Assembly: GCA_000151295.1 (NCBI GenBank)
Contig: GG745352.1
Coordinates: forward strand, 788,658-852,657
Source of the DNA: Allomyces macrogynus ATCC 38327
Taxonomy: Eukaryota > Blastocladiomycota > Blastocladiomycetes > Blastocladiales > Blastocladiaceae
Reading direction: 5' to 3'
DNA: 64,000 bases
The position numbers and the translations under genes were made by a program. Positions 52,779 to 63,257 of the stretch are shown piece after piece. How positions within the stretch are numbered: the stretch's first letter is position 1; each line of letters opens with the position of its first letter. The notes under the pieces were generated by a model. The model was given only the letters and a program-made list of their open reading frames with translations, did no database searches and was not told the origin of the DNA.

Positions 52779-55036
52779 GCCATGTTTCAGTGCATCGGCA
52801 CCCCAGTCGGGTGCAAAAGTGTTTTGTGGCAATGGAAAGCGTGAGCTGCGTCGGCTTCAATTCGAGTATTTGTTTCCTTGGACTCACAATGCGTCTCTCT
52901 TTGAATCCTTTTCAGTTCATGCCGACGGTCAGTGTCATGGAGATATGGTCACGATTTCCCACAGATCGATGGCTTGTTGGCGGGCTCCTGCTTGGCAAGT
53001 GCTCACACAACAGCGACAGTTCCGTTGATGATGCTGGGTGACCGTGCGTGCTCCTTTGTCTTCTCTGCGGAGTTACGAGAATGAACTGGCCTGCCTATGT
53101 ATCCGCGCGATACATGCGCACCCATGAAGCTGGCCCCTCTTACCTCTGCTCTGCGGTAGATGGCCCTTTGACGGTTGGCGGCGACCGCGTCGACCGGAAT
53201 TGGCGGGCGGGAGGGAGGACGGGTATCCTTCCCTTTCGTTCATTCTCCATTTTCTGTGATCGAGGTCATCATAATCATCATTGACGTGGCCATCAATCAA
53301 ATGCAAGCACCCACAGTGTCTGAGCAGTTCTGCACACGCCGCAAAGTGACAGTCCTAAGGTCCTGGGCGTGTTGCTGCGAGGGCAATCCAGGGCCAGTCT
53401 TGTTGCCGATTTCTCAACAAGCATGATTGTCTGGTCCTGGACTGTGTTCGGCAGCCGCGCCTTGGTGGTGGTGCCCAACGTCCTGCAGGAGATGTGGAGC
53501 GCAGTGCGGTGTTGTTCTTAACCAAGCCTCTTGTGTGAACGGGCGGCAGAGAACAGGCGGTCGCCTGTCACTAGACCCGACAGCGCAGGGGCATGTCCAC
53601 CATTGCTGGTGAGTCCCCCAATGCCGTTGCTGGCCGTGGTGATGGTGGTGCCAAGATGGTGCCAATGTCGATGATGATGGTGATGATGATGGCCGTGATC
53701 CGCGTCTGGATGTCGTCGCTTGCTCTTCGTTATTTTTCCGGTGTCTTGACGTTGGGTATTTCGTCTTGTTCGCTTCTTGGTTTTCGTAATTTTCTTCCTT
53801 GCATACCAGGAAGGCATGTGCGGACATGTTGATGCAATGCGGAGGAGAGATGTTTGGGCGAGGAGCCATGACAAAGTCATGATGAGGTGGGCGCGATCAG
53901 CAAGGATGTCTGGCTGGATTCGGCCGCAAACCAAACGGCTTTTCGCTTCAAGCTTGTCCATTTTGTCTCGAATAATCTCGTGTGTGTTGTCGTTGTTGCC
54001 AGTCGATCCAGTGTGCTGCTGCTTGGACCAGGACCTCGTTTCATGTTGACGATCACGATGAGCGAGCTCACTTCGTCGTGTTTACTGTGGCAATTGGGGA
54101 TTTGCACTCGATTTCGTAGGCAGTGGATTTGAGCTCATTGCGACTGTGCCAGTCGAGATTCTGGTGTGCGACAAGTGGCGAGACAGGGGTGAACAAGGTA
54201 AGTTATATCATTTCCAAAGTTTCCTCGAATCTCTTCTCTTCGATCCACGATCGCGTGTGGGTGACGGTTTGGACAAGCGTGATAAGTCGTGAAAGTGAAC
54301 GAAGGACTCCTTGGCGAGGGCGTCAGGCCCAAAGGACCGCGACCTGCTGGACGTGAGGGAGACGTCGACGCCAGTCTGCGAAGGCGCACTCGTCGGCGCC
54401 AGTCTGCGAAGGCGCACTGGACGCCAAAGAAACCATGGGCGATGATGCCATTGGATGGCCCCGCACACGTGCCACAAATGGTGCCTCGCGCGCCCTTGCA
54501 GCCTGCGCCAGCAACACCGCGCCGCCGGCGGCGATGGTGCGCTGTCCGCTCTCGACGACGACGACAACGACGACGACGGCGACGTTAGCGCGCACCGACG
54601 CGGCCTCGACAACTGATCGCACTCGCCCGCCGACGCGCCGGCCCGCCTGCCCGTCCGCCCGCCCGCCTGCCGCCGCTGGCCGGCCCGGCCGGTGCTGCCG
54701 TACTGCCTCTCCCACCCGCTGCGCTGGCCGCCGCACGTCGACGTCAACGCCAAGCGAACCAAGCTTTTCCCGGTATCCGTGCCGAACTAGGCTGCACGCG
54801 GCCCTGCGCGACACAAAGCACGGCTGCGGCCATAGACCTTGGCACGACGCCGCGCGTGGCTCGTTCTCGCCGCCATCGCCGAGTGTCCGTCCATCTTCTG
54901 GTCCACCCCCACCTACCCCGCACGACCGGACGCTGCTCCTGCGCACCCCACTCGATCGCCGCGTCGAGAACCGCGGCCGTAGTAGACCCTGTACCCGCGC
55001 TTTGCGACGTCCTGCCTGCAGCAGTCGTACCCCGCA
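52779..55036. other. Long intergenic region
   Basis: 2.26 kb with no supported gene. It is AT-richer and T-rich to about 54.2 kb, then GC- and C-rich up to the start codon at 55037. It contains a short direct repeat at 54369-54418. Confidence 0.45.
54369..54418. repeat. 22-bp direct repeat, two copies 28 bp apart
   Basis: The 22-bp block beginning cgccagtctgcgaaggcgca and ending ct occurs at 54369 and 54397 without mismatch. It contains a small inverted motif and lies in non-coding sequence. Confidence 0.9.
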
Positions 55037-56717
55037 ATGGACGCCCACGATGCGCTTGACCGGCCGTCTACGCCATTACGCGCGCCAGTGGCCGCGGCAG
55101 GGGCCAAGACGAGCAAATCGGCAAGGTACTGGCACGCACAGTGCTCTCCACCCGCTCGCTTCGATCAGCGCCCTCTTCTTGCCGCCATCGTCTTGGCGCG
55201 ACTGACCCACGACACCCGCACCAACCATCCCCAGCAAGCCTGAAACGACCAAACCCGTCGACGCCTTCTTCCACGACATTCTCACGCAGCACGCGGCCCC
55301 GCCCGCCTTGCACGATGACGCCGAGGACGTCGACGAGCGGCTCAACCGCATGTCTCACACGCTTGAGTCGCTCATCACCGACGCGCGGTCCGTCCTCGCC
55401 ACACCCGAACCGACCGACCCGGAGCTCGACGCCGACCTCCTCGCCCTGCGTCGGCTGCGGCAGGCCCGTGCGCGCATGCTCGCTGAAGACCGCGCCGAAC
55501 GCACGTTTGACGACGAGGCCTACACCGTCTCGTCGTTCCACTCGCAACCGGCCCCACTCACGCGCGCACGGCCGATTTCGTCCATGTCCGGGTCAGCCAT
55601 TACCGCGCGCCGGTCGGTCTACGGCCCCTCGGCATTTGGCGGTGGGGCATCAGCGCCTCCGTCCACCCGGTCGCCGTCCCTGCGTGCCATGTCGATGCTC
55701 GCACATACGCCGCTGACCCCACCGCCACAACGTGTATTACCTGTGCGCGCATCGACGATCATGGGCCCGCCCGCCGTCCCGCCGCGGTACGCGGCCGTCT
55801 CCCGTCCTTCGTCCCGACCCGTGAGCGTTGCTGGTTACGTGCCCGTCGAGGACCCCGAGGACGTTATTGACCACGACGACGACGACGACGACTATCCCGG
55901 CGTCGCTGCCGCCGTGGAACCGCGCCTGCCCACGTACCCAATGTCGCGCAACAGCTCTGAGTACGGACTTGATGTCGTCTCCGAGTATTCGTTGACCCCG
56001 TCGGACTCGCCATCCGCCGGATATTTCGGCGCGCGCCGACCGGGTTTTCGCCCGCTGCAGTACGCGGCCCCCGTGTCCCCACCGCCGCCGACGATGGAGG
56101 AGTTGGCGTACTTGCCGCCCCCGCCACCAGTGGTACAACAGCAGATTGTGTACCGTCCCTCGACACCCGTCCCGCTCGCGCCCGTCTTCAACGAGGAGCC
56201 GCCGACTCCGCACGAGGCGGCCGGGGCCGCGGCGGTGGCCTTACTCAATGCGGCTCCGCCGCGGTTCTTGGATTCGGAGCCGCAGCTTATGATTCCGGGA
56301 CCCGAGTCGTTGCTCGAGGCCGTTCTGCCGGGCGACCCGCAACCGGAACCGCAACCGCAACCAGAATCGTCCTCGCCGGGTTTCCTTGGCCTCGGCGCGC
56401 GCGCATGGACCGCAGTTCTCGGCCTCATGTACCTCGTCCTCGACACGACCACTTACCTCTGGGCCATGTTTGTCCTGCTCACGGCGTTTCTCGGGATCAA
56501 GGGGCTCTGGCGGTGGGTCGCGGAATTGTCGGACGATATTGTGGAGTTGATGGTGCTCGATGCGCCGGAACCGGCCAAGGCCGAGCGCAGTACCAAGAAG
56601 CGCGAGTCGACGGCGACCGCGTCGTCAAAGCGCAGGAAGTCGACGGCAACGAATGCGTCGTCACGGAAGCGGGCCGGTGGGGCCCGTCGGTCCCAGGCAC
56701 CGGCACCGGCCGCATGA
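55037..56717 (+). CDS. Disordered protein with two C-terminal membrane segments (523 aa), unrecognised
   Basis: Exons 55037..55125 and 55235..56717; the 109-bp intron (gtactg...ccccag) splits a Ser codon and joins AAGAKTSKSA to SKPETTKPVDAFF. Residues about 30-110 are acidic and probably helical (DDAEDVDERLNRMSHTLESL). A long Pro/Ser/Arg-rich disordered region follows, with an Asp run near residue 242. About residues 420-457 form two adjacent hydrophobic segments (AWTAVLGLMYLVLDTTTYLW and AMFVLLTAFLGIKGLW). The tail is basic and Ser/Thr/Lys-rich, ending SQAPAPAA. The layout suggests a membrane-anchored, largely cytosolic protein. I do not recognise a family. Confidence 0.75.
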
Positions 56718-57058
56718 TGATGGTGGAGAGGGAATGTGAGGTGAGGAAACGAGAACAGGTGGAGATCACTGGTGTACATTACGGGAGCCCACCCCGCACC
56801 GTACTGTCGGAGGAGAGAGGGTCGATGCAGGTGGGGTGCTGAAATTTCACAAGAATAGATTGCGATTTGCGTTTGCACGACGTGGGAATTCGTGTCACTC
56901 GAGAAACTGCGCGCACCAGAACGCGTGGTTGGCGTTGGTTGATGTCGCACCAGTCCAGTCCAATCGTTCGTCCCTCTGTTTGACAACTTGATCGTGCGTC
57001 GTGCGCCGCGTAGATGGCGGTCATTTCTCCACCGGCACATCCTGCTCAAAATCGCCAT
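56718..57058. other. Convergent 3' region
   Basis: 341 bp between the stop codons of the plus-strand gene at 55037-56717 and the minus-strand Sen2 gene. No gene seen; shared 3' flank. Confidence 0.5.
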
Positions 57059-58680
57059 TTATTCCCGATTCCGGTCGGGCGACCAGCGCCCGACCTCAAT
57101 CGCATGTACCGGCGTCCGGCGCACGTCCACGACCACTCGCCAATCGTACCGCGGCCCCGGCGCCTTTTCTTCACTCGGCGCCGGTAATGCACGCGGCTCG
57201 TTGGAGACGAGCACGGTCCACGCCCGTGTCGTGCCCAAGTGTACGAGCCATAACCAAAACCACATCATTTGCCACAGCGCCAAAGTGCCGGACCAGCTGG
57301 CGACGGTTGCCGCGGTGAAGAGCGTTGCAGCCGGGTTCGCGCGGACGAGCGCCGTGGAGGAGGAGGTGGTGGAGTGGGCAAGTGGGAGGCGAGGGGACGG
57401 CGGGGCGTTGTTGGGGTCGCCGAGGACAACGTAGCAGAGGAGGAGTTTCTGGGAAATCGAGATGAGGCCAGGAATGTAAGCGATTTGGCGGAGAAGCGGA
57501 GAATATATGCGCACAAACCTTTTTGGAGTGCGTTACGACGCGTAGTGCCGACTGGAGCCACGTAACACCGTGGTGCGCGGCCACCGTTACTGATGCCGTC
57601 GTCGCATCGTCTTGCTGGTTGGGGAGCTGGCCCACTTGGTCGGCAGTCTTGACTGGCACGATGCGCACGGCAAATGGCGCGTGGCCGTGGTTTGGGCCCT
57701 TGGAGTAGAGCACTACGGTGGAGAGTGTCAAAAAAAACGCGAGAAGCAATCGCGGGTGGTCGAAGTCGTCAACATACCAAAATCGGCGCCATATTTGAGC
57801 CCGCACTTGGGCACCCACGGCGGATCGCGCGACCGCCAGGCATGATAGGCAGCAAATCGAGCCGCGGCGTGTCGACAGGTTGCGAATCTGAGCGTGGCCC
57901 ACATGTCGTCCAGCGTGACCTGTGAGCTGGTGGAGGAGGTAGAGGCAATGTGCAGCATGCCGTGCAAAGCGAGGAACATGGCCTCTTCCGGGAGCAATTG
58001 CAGTTGTTCGAGATTGGGGTTGAGGTCGTTTTCGGTTGCGAGTTGTTGCGCGCGAGCCTGTATGACATTTCGATGATCAGTCGCGTCGTTGCGAGTACAA
58101 TCTCTATTTTGATCAGCAAGCGTACCGTAGCAGCATCGACCAGCGACGGCGCTGGTGGAACCGAAACTCCTTCACCTCCACCCTCTTCAGCTCCTCCTCC
58201 TCCGGCACGCGCTTGCCGACGCGCATCCTTGCGGGCGAGCGCTACGTCCTCGGCAAACTCGTTTCCCGTGGTGCGTCGCGGTCCACGTCGCCTCCTCGAG
58301 GTTGGCGCGCGATTCGGGTCCAGTCGAGCCTGCGTGCGTGCCCACCAGGTGGGTTCGCTGCGGCTGAGCGTGCCGGTACCGTAGGACCCGCCACGCCAGG
58401 TGGTGGACCAGAGCGCAGTGATGGCTTGGGAATCGGTGACGAGAACGGCCGCGTGCAGGTCGCCCTTGACGAGGGTAGCGGGCCAGGGCGGCGGGGTAAG
58501 GTCGGCAGGTGGAGACCTCGGTGCGCGAGCGTAGCTGGACCGTGCAGCCGGGCGAGCGGCGGGTACGTGAGCGGGCGTGGGCGAGCATTCTGGCGTGTGA
58601 GGACTTGAGGCATTGGTGCTGTTGCTGCTGGCGAGGTAGGGACCGTTGGCGGGAGCGGGCATGCTCGGGGGCTCGGCCAT
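57059..58680 (-). CDS. SEN2: tRNA-splicing endonuclease catalytic subunit Sen2 (472 aa)
   Basis: Cuts the 5' splice site of intron-containing pre-tRNAs as part of the Sen2/15/34/54 complex. Four exons on the minus strand: 58680..58126, 58057..57778, 57712..57519 and 57448..57059; introns 68, 65 and 70 bp. The N-terminal domain has GDLHAAVLVTD and GGSYGTGTLSRSEP, as in other Sen2 proteins. The catalytic domain begins at LQLLPEEAMFLALHGML and continues PWVPKCGLKYGADFVLYSKG. By alignment with human TSEN2, the triad is Tyr281, His289 (GHAPFAV) and Lys343 (RVVTHSKK then KLLLCYV). The C-terminus ends IEVGRWSPDRNRE, the usual Sen2 tail. Between the last two blocks is an insert of about 90 residues with a hydrophobic run (LALWQMMWFWLWLVHL). 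It faces the LRRC51-like gene 179 bp away. Confidence 0.92.
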
Positions 58681-58859
58681 TCTTGCTCGGCGTGCCGAGT
58701 CGCGGGGCGGTGTGGGCGTCCGGCTGGGCAGCGCGGCTCGCTGGCCGGCGTCGTCGGTGCGGTGCGGGAAGCTGGCGTGCTTGCCAGAGCAAACAGAGGA
58801 GCGCGCGGCTGTGAAGGCCGCGGTTGCGGCTGTCGCGATCAGCGCCCGCGGTGGAGAAA

Positions 58860-59538
58860 ATGGAGCTGCGGGAGCGAGAGCGGAGTGCGCGCGGTGACAC
58901 ACTGCCACGTGACGCGCGCCGCTGGGCGGCATCCCGGCGCCGTGCTGCCGAGCTGCCAACAGCGCCGCCGTCTGCCTCACCCAGCAGTCGACGGCGGCGC
59001 GATCTGGTGCAGGTGGCGCCTCGAGTACCGATCCGACCGCGCCAAAAGTCAAGTGCCGCGACCAGCACCGTCGTGCGCGTCGCCCTCAAGCTCGGCAACA
59101 ACCAGCTCGCCAAGGCTCGACCTGAGCTTCAACCTCACCGCGATTGACGAGGTGCGTGCACCCTTCACCTGCTTCATGTTCTCAGCACTCGCCACACCTT
59201 CGTTTGTAAACCAGGCCGTCGCCCTCTGCCCAAATATCACGCACCTCAACCTGCACGCCAACGCCATCGAAAACCTCCGAGCCGTCGAACGCGCCCTGAC
59301 CAAGCTACCGTGCGCGCAACATCTCGCCACGCTCACCATGCATAGTAATCCGGCCGCCGCTAACAAGAACTACAAGACGGCCATCTTGCGCGCATGCCCG
59401 CGGCTACGTCACCTCGATTTCGGCGGCCTCTCGCGCGGCGACCGGTCAACGGCACAGGACACGGCCGGAAATGGAGGCAAGGGCGCCGGCGCACCGCGGA
59501 CGGCGGCCGTAGGCGCAGGCGAGGGGAAGAGGGACTGA
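58860..59538 (+). CDS. LRRC51-like leucine-rich repeat protein, apparently damaged in the middle
   Basis: LRRC51 (LRTOMT1) is an LRR protein of ciliated organisms. The start at 58860 (MELRERERSARG) is tentative. The first part ends STVVRVALKLGNNQLAK in one frame. The next recognisable piece, LDLSFNLTAIDE, follows at once in a different frame, and the roughly 22 residues that separate these blocks in the human protein are missing. A 63-bp intron (59152..59214, gtgcgt...accag, length 3n) then leads to AVALCPNITHLNLHANAIEN, LATLTMHSNPAA and RLRHLDFGGLSRGDRSTAQ, all diagnostic. Either the gene carries a small deletion near 59118, or an upstream exon/intron structure is not resolved. The 3' half is secure. 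Confidence 0.65.
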
Positions 59539-60173
59539 GACAGTGGGAGAGGACTGGGAACTGAGGAAGGCTTTCGTCAAGGATTACCGTTTCGAGCCAT
59601 TTTGTCAGTTTCCTCCACAGACTGCCTACGAGACATATCAGCGAAATGACCCGACTGTCACCAGAACAGGTCCTCAAACCAAGCTTCCGGCAGCTTCCTG
59701 CTCATAAATACCAACTATCTGTACGTCTGGGCAATGATCGGGGATGAAAGATCTGCTCAAAGGCGAACGAAAATCATCCCCACCGCTCTCAAAACACGTC
59801 GCCACAGGCTGGCCGCCAAGAACACGAAACTGCACCCCGTCAACGATAAAAAGGCGGCGCCGGCGGTCGTGGTCGTGTCATGAGTTGTGACGTGGGCCTT
59901 TGTGACTGTGAGCTCTCCTCCACCGCTGCGATCGAGCCCGCGCCGACGTTCCACGTCAGTTGGTTCGCTTGCCACAGCTTTGCACACAGCCTTCAATACC
60001 AACGATTCGGCGCCGTCGCTCTCCAGCTCATTTTCTCGCCCTCCGCCCACACCTTCAAGGTATTGCTTGACTGTACGACAGTCGATACATATCGCGACCA
60101 TGACCCTAGACGACCTTTTTTTCCTCCTTGCGGTTCCCATCAAGCAGTATCCGTCAACAACTGGCCGCGCATT
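59539..60173. other. Intergenic region
   Basis: 635 bp between the LRRC51-like gene and the membrane protein pair. No supported gene. Confidence 0.45.
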
Positions 60174-61261
60174 ATGAGCGATTTCGACTGCTGCTGCCGT
60201 GTTACCCTCATTGCGCTCTGTGAGGCTCCAAGTTACGCTTCCTTTGACACGGGCGACTATTGCTGTCACCTCTCTCCCTTCACTTGCTGTCTGCTCGCTC
60301 CATTGCTGGTATGTACGGGCAATGGCACTTTTTCTCCCATGGTTCCTCCCTCACAATTCAACCTTGACGGATCCACAACATAGCGATCGACCAAGTCGGA
60401 TGAGAGCGAGCCTGACCCGACAGCGCCATGGAAACGCGAAAAAGCCATCATTCCGCCACTATGGGCGGTCATTCCGTGCCTTGCGAGTCTTGTCGGATTT
60501 TTCCTGGACACCTACTCGCTCTCCAATCTGATTCCGTCCAAAGTCTATCGGTCTCTGGGGGTCATGATCGGAGCAAAGACGATGTCCCCCTCCCGGATCT
60601 GCCGAATGAGGGCATGTCCATTATCCCAATCATTTTTTGGACGTATGTGGGGTTGATCTTTGCTGTCGCGGTGGTCAACTTTTGGATCGCGGTCTGGATC
60701 GTCATGAAACGCTTGGCCCGCAACAACAAGGAGAACCAGTTTGAAGCGTGGTTCAATGATGACGGCAAATTCATGACGGGGGTCATGGTCATTCTGTCCT
60801 TTGCAAGCGTCACTAGTTTGAGCGTGTTGCAGTGTCGCACATTCAAGTGGACGTGCTTCTAGTGCCGATCGAGCAGCGCCGGTTTTGGCTGGACTTGGCG
60901 CGATTTGTATTTTCCAAGGGCTGGTGGTACGTGCCCGATTCCGCTATTCATTATTTCGAATCGATGAACTAGGATGAATGGGTGCTCTAACTTGATAGCT
61001 TCGCAACCGTAGAATATCGCCAAATGTGGTCTCCAAATCTTTATCCGCTTGCAGTTTGGTGCCCTGTGGACAGTCGTCAAGACCTTGAATTTCCAACAGC
61101 TCTTTGCCAAACGGGCTGACTTGTTGATGCTTGCCGCCATCGTTTTTTCCTTTGTATCCGCCTTGTTCAACTTTACTGTCGCCATAATCACCGGGTGCTC
61201 TCAGTCAAAAACGCAAGATGAAGAGGAACGGCTCGCCCATTATTCAAGCCACCACTATTAG
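60174..61261 (+). pseudogene. Membrane protein family, paralogue 2, with frame lesions
   Basis: Same layout as paralogues 1 and 3. Exon 1 is 60174..60308 (MSDFDCCCRVTLIALC... with a hydrophobic end CCHLSPFTCCLLAPLL), then a 74-bp intron (gtatgt...acatag). Exon 2 from 60384 reads SLVGFFLDTYSLSNLIPSKV. A frame change near 60570 follows, then LPDLPNEGMSIIPIIFWTYV and LSVLQCRTFKWTCF with a stop at 60860-60862. Two bases out of frame comes VPIEQRRFWLDLARF. The last exon, 61013..61261, gives NIAKCGLQIFIRLQFGALW. Two or three indels would be needed to keep it coding, so it is probably a young pseudogene, or the assembly is wrong here. Confidence 0.75.
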
Positions 61262-61918
61262 CCCCATCATCACCTCGTTTGGCTAGCTTTCATTTGCGTC
61301 AAGTTAGTCTCGGTTTGCTATGTTGTCTGGCATTTTGAGTTGCTGTTGCTCGTTTTTGCATTATCCACGTTCACTGTCAATTCCTCTCTCCATCAATTAA
61401 ATCTCGATTTGCGTGCACTCACATGTCATAATTCAAGAGCGCGGATTCTCCAGCCCCGCGTCCGTGAATGGCCAGATTATTCAGGATCAATCAAAACGAT
61501 CTCATTCGCAAATCTCCACGTCAGTTCGAGAGCTTTGAGCAGGCGGCCTGTACCACGTCCTTCACTCGACACAAATGATTGGCCTGTTGTTTGAGCCAGC
61601 GGCGCACCACCTTCAAGTTTCGATTTCCAAGTCATTTACCTGATGGTCAGCAAGTATAAAATGCTAGCCGTCCCACCCGATTGGCCGTGCATCTTCGAAA
61701 ATCGTTGACAGCACATCTGACTCGCGCACCACATCGATTCACTCAGCATAAAACCAGCCGCCCGTGCCTGGCCGACGTCTCCTCTCCCCACGGTCGGCTT
61801 ATTCTGCGCATGCTCATTGTGCTCGCCCAGTCGACGGAGATCTTTCACCAAGCGCGACAACAAGGCGCACGAGTATTCTTCAATTTGGACGCAACTGCCA
61901 CGTTTGTTCAGAACAGCC
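61262..61918. other. Intergenic region upstream of membrane paralogue 3
   Basis: 657 bp, AT-richer, containing a TATA-like box at 61655. No gene supported. Confidence 0.45.
61655..61660 (+). promoter_or_regulatory. TATA-like box upstream of membrane paralogue 3
   Basis: tataaa in an AT-rich context, 259 bp before the start codon at 61919. Position is compatible with a core promoter and a 5' leader of about 230 bp. Supported by sequence only. Confidence 0.3.
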
Positions 61919-62950
61919 ATGGGATTCCGGTCTCTAGTCGCTGGACTACTTCAAGCTGCGGCCAACAGGGTGGTAAGTACTCTGGTTCACGCTCTGCACA
62001 ATCACGGTGCGCCTGCTGCACTGATCCCTCTAACTATTGGAGACCATGGCCGTTGTAGCAACCCACGAGTAACACCATGACAAGGAATGGAGAGCCTGTT
62101 GTCTCGGCACTTGTGGTGACCATTCAATTATTTGCCAGCGCTGCAGGATTCATTCTCGACGTAATGATGTTTCTTACGCTGCGTCCATCCAAGGTCACAT
62201 CGACGCAGCTTGGAAACTTGGAAAAGACACAGGCACGCGCAATGGCTCCAAAGCTCGTCTATAACGGCACACCTGTCATTCCGGCCCTGTTCTGGGCCTA
62301 CTTTGGCATTATCGTCATTGTCGCTGTCTTTAACTGGGGCGTGACAGGTATCCTCTTGCAGCGACGTTTGGGTCGCCACGACGGCAACAACGAATTCAAG
62401 AGGTGGATTGACAACGTGGAAATTACTGGCACCAAGTGGGTGACTGGGCTCACCTGGCTCGTGTGCTTTCTGGGGGTGGCCAATCTGAACATCATGCAGT
62501 GCCGTGCATGGGACAAGGGCTTTCTTGCTGCTCCAATTGAGACGGACAGGTTCTGGATGAACCTGGGAAAATGGGGTCTGTTCCAAGCTGTCATGGTTCG
62601 TACTTGCTTGACACAGGAACAAAATGATGAACCGGGTAGTTTTCTATCATTTCCATCATTGACAATTGTAGAACTTGGCCAAGCTCGGCCTGCAAATCTT
62701 CTTCCGCGTGCAATTTGATGGCCTGTGGCCACTGATCAAGGAAAACCACCTCATTTTTGCATCATGGACCAATGTTGTGATGCTCGTGACGCTCGCTGTT
62801 TCCGGGGTGACCACCGTCCTGAATATGTTTGTTTCTCTCATCACAATCATGGCGCAACAACCATCCGATGAGCGGACTCCACTTGTTGACCCGCCATCGC
62901 AGACCTGGGGTGAATGGGTTTGGAGTTTGTGGAATGGCTCATACAGGTAA
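61919..62950 (+). CDS. Multi-pass membrane protein of an unrecognised family, paralogue 3 (289 aa)
   Basis: Exons 61919..61972, 62059..62595 and 62672..62950. Introns are 86 bp (gtaagt...ttgtag) and 76 bp (gttcgt...ttgtag), both phase 0 and at the same places as in paralogue 1, with an identical gttcgt donor at intron 2. The first exon is again 18 codons (MGFRSLVAGLLQAAANRV). Conserved blocks: MFLTLRPSKVTSTQL, YNGTPVIPALFWAYFG, LNIMQCRAWDKG, AAPIETDRFWMNLGKWGLFQ and NLAKLGLQIFFRVQFDGLW. Four strong hydrophobic segments besides the first exon. The tail is short and acidic/Pro-rich, ending LWNGSYR. Intact, next to the damaged paralogue 2. Function unknown. Confidence 0.85.
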
Positions 62951-63257
62951 TCTCGTCGGCCAGTTTGTCATTTTTCATTTCATTTTGTTGGGGAAATTTT
63001 TTCCTGCTACAAATACATGCTCCCTAAAGCTGTGCAAATCACGTCGGGCCATGACCTTCAAATTCGGTTTTTGCCGCTTTTCTTGGTGGCCGAGGGAAAT
63101 GGCCTGCCATCAATCACAAGCAACCATATGCGTGTGATCGTGTTCCTACGGTCACCCCCTGTCCAACCCCTCCACACATCCAGCGACGCGTGAACCACGG
63201 TCTCCCTCCAAATTAATTCCTTATCACCGGACGAGATTGCGGCAAGATCAATTCCAT
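62951..63257. other. Intergenic region
   Basis: 307 bp, T-rich 3' flank of paralogue 3. No gene seen. Confidence 0.45.
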
